The position numbers and the translations under genes are program-made. From contig SYDD01000006.1 of NCBI GenBank assembly GCA_005786775.1, positions 1 through 6,741 on the forward strand: DNA of 6,741 nt, in the 5' to 3' direction. The notes under the pieces are model-generated. The model worked only from the letters and a program-made list of their open reading frames with translations. It made no database searches and was not told the DNA's origin. The DNA comes from Opitutaceae bacterium. GTDB taxonomy: Bacteria; Verrucomicrobiota; Verrucomicrobiia; Opitutales; Opitutaceae. Below, piece by piece: positions 5,492-6,741 of the stretch; the stretch's first letter is position 1, and each line of letters begins with the position of its first letter.

Positions 5492-6741
5492 ATGTTCCGC
5501 CGCCGATCCTTCCTGCCGCTGCACCTTGAGCTGTTCGCGCACCTCGCGGCGCGGTTGTTGTACCGGGTCCGGACCTCCGGCCTCGAGGCCTTTCCCAGTC
5601 AGGGCGGGGTCCTCCTGATCGCCAATCACCTGTCCTACGTCGACGTGGTGGTGCTGCAGCTCGCCTGTCCGCGGCCGATCCGGTTCGTCGCCCACCACTG
5701 GCTGCGGCGCAACGGTTTCCTGAACTGGTGCTTCGAGCACTCCGGCAGCATCGGCATCTCCGCCGCCCAGCCGCGCGCGGGGATGCAGAGCGCGGTGGAG
5801 GCGCTCCGGCGCGGCGAGGTGGTCTGCGTTTGTCCGGAGGGGCACATTTCCCGGACGGGGCAGCTGATGCGGCTGCACCGGGGCTTCGAGGTCATCGCTT
5901 CCCGGGCGGGGGCCCCGGTGGTGGCCGCGGCGATCGACGGCCTCTGGGGCTCGATCTTCTCCTTCGCGGGCAACAAGTGCCTCTGGAAATCACCCCGCCT
6001 GCTGCCGACGCCGGTGCACGTCGCTTTCGGCCAGCCGCAGCCCGCGGGGCAGGCCGGGGTCGAGTGGGCGCGGCGCGAGCTGCTCGACCTCGGCGAACGG
6101 GCCTTCCAGGAGCGGCCGGTGCTCCGCCGTCACCTCGGGCGGGAGGCGGTGCGGGCGCTCGCGAAGCAGCCCGGACGGATCCTGGTGGTCGACCGGACGG
6201 CCGACCGCCGGGCGCTCTCCTGCGCCCAGATCTACGCCGCGGCGGCGCTGCTCTCGCGGCGCCTCAAGGCCCGGGTTCCCGGCCGGCGGGTCGGCATCGT
6301 GCTTCCGCCGGGCGCCGGCGGCTTCATCGCCAACCTCGCGGTGGTGATGGCCGGCAAGGTGCCGGTGAACCTCAACTTCACGGCCGGCCGCGACGCCGTC
6401 CTCACGAGCCTGCGCATCGCCGGCATCGAGACGGTGCTGTCCGCGAAGGCGATGCAGGAGAAGGTGCCCGCGTTCCCGTGGCCCCCGGGGACCGTTGACC
6501 TCCGCGCGGAGATCGAGGCCGCGGGTGGCCGCCGGGCGATGCTCCCGTGGCTGCTCGCCGCGTGGCTGCTGCCCAACCAGGTCTGCGCGAACCTGCTCGG
6601 CCTGCCCCGGACGGGCGACCGCGAGGAGGCCGGGCTGCTCTTCACCAGCGGCAGCTCCGGTGAGCCCAAGGGCGTCGTGCTCACGCACCGCAACATCCTC
6701 GCGAACTGCCTGCAGATCTCCTCGCTCTCGATCCTGCCCGA
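5492..6741 (+). CDS. aas: Aas-like bifunctional acyltransferase / acyl-ACP synthetase (3' truncated by window edge)
   Basis: Open from ATG 5492 to the right edge (416 full codons, no stop). In E. coli, Aas re-acylates lysophosphatidylethanolamine at the inner membrane: the ligase domain activates a fatty acid on ACP using ATP and the acyltransferase domain moves it to the lysolipid. The N-terminal PlsC-type domain shows the catalytic H-x4-D as NHLSYVD (H46, D51), the glycerophosphate-binding PEGHISRTG at 115-123, and VVAAAIDGLW as the last block. The N-terminal ligase half follows from about residue 230, with GIVLPPGAGG, then VNLNFTAGRDAVLTSLRIAG (strongly like E. coli Aas), and the AMP-binding P-loop LLFTSGSSGEPKGVVLTH around 382-399. 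The A-loop and C-terminal lid of the ligase lie beyond the window. No MFS flippase domain precedes the acyltransferase, and no separate lplT is visible. The start matches the E. coli Aas N-terminus (LYRVR near residue 23) but has no clear ribosome site; upstream is C-rich. Confidence 0.92.
   Translation, partial: MFRRRSFLPLHLELFAHLAARLLYRVRTSGLEAFPSQGGVLLIANHLSYVDVVVLQLACPRPIRFVAHHWLRRNGFLNWCFEHSGSIGISAAQPRAGMQSAVEALRRGEVVCVCPEGHISRTGQLMRLHRGFEVIASRAGAPVVAAAIDGLWGSIFSFAGNKCLWKSPRLLPTPVHVAFGQPQPAGQAGVEWARRELLDLGERAFQERPVLRRHLGREAVRALAKQPGRILVVDRTADRRALSCAQIYAAAALLSRRLKARVPGRRVGIVLPPGAGGFIANLAVVMAGKVPVNLNFTAGRDAVLTSLRIAGIETVLSAKAMQEKVPAFPWPPGTVDLRAEIEAAGGRRAMLPWLLAAWLLPNQVCANLLGLPRTGDREEAGLLFTSGSSGEPKGVVLTHRNILANCLQISSLSILP

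Noticed and set aside
5990..6688. A 232-codon minus-strand frame opposite the Aas-like gene, and a 256-codon plus-strand frame at 5728-6498
   Set aside because: Both are shadows of the Aas-like frame, which has the acyltransferase and AMP-binding motifs; their products are low-complexity Arg/Gly/Ala/Pro.

Overview
The window is uniformly GC-rich and almost completely coding. All credible genes are on the + strand. An outer-membrane efflux protein, an AsmA-type envelope protein and an Aas-type phospholipid-repair enzyme point to a diderm (Gram-negative) bacterium. Phylum cannot be read safely from this stretch; the PVC group (e.g. Verrucomicrobia) is a guess from overall style only. No rRNA, tRNA, CRISPR array, insertion sequence or integrase was seen, and no gap exceeds about 100 bases.

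Layout: (1) nt 1-771, the C-terminal part of a TolC-family outer-membrane efflux protein, cut by the left edge. (2) nt 863-3721, a large AsmA-like protein with one N-terminal membrane anchor. (3) nt 3765-4751, a small ABC/AAA ATPase of the RecF/OLD-like (AAA_21) type, joined by an ATGA overlap to (4) nt 4748-5422, a small protein with the acidic motifs of a TOPRIM-like fold and a His/Cys cluster. (5) nt 5492 to the right edge, an Aas-like bifunctional acyltransferase/acyl-ACP synthetase, cut before the end of its ligase domain. A 16-codon reading frame (3718-3768) exactly bridges the stop of gene 2 and the GTG start of gene 3.

The flanking genes form a coherent envelope theme: efflux, AsmA-type lipid transport or outer-membrane homeostasis, and lysophospholipid re-acylation. 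The ATPase and its TOPRIM-like partner do not obviously fit that theme. They look like a split OLD-type module (ATPase and putative nuclease on separate chains), which resembles in architecture the known anti-phage pairs RloA/RloB, AbiL and PARIS (AriA/AriB). That resemblance rests on motifs and gene order only. Base composition does not differ visibly from the neighbours and there are no mobility genes, so the pair may be a long-resident module rather than a recent island.
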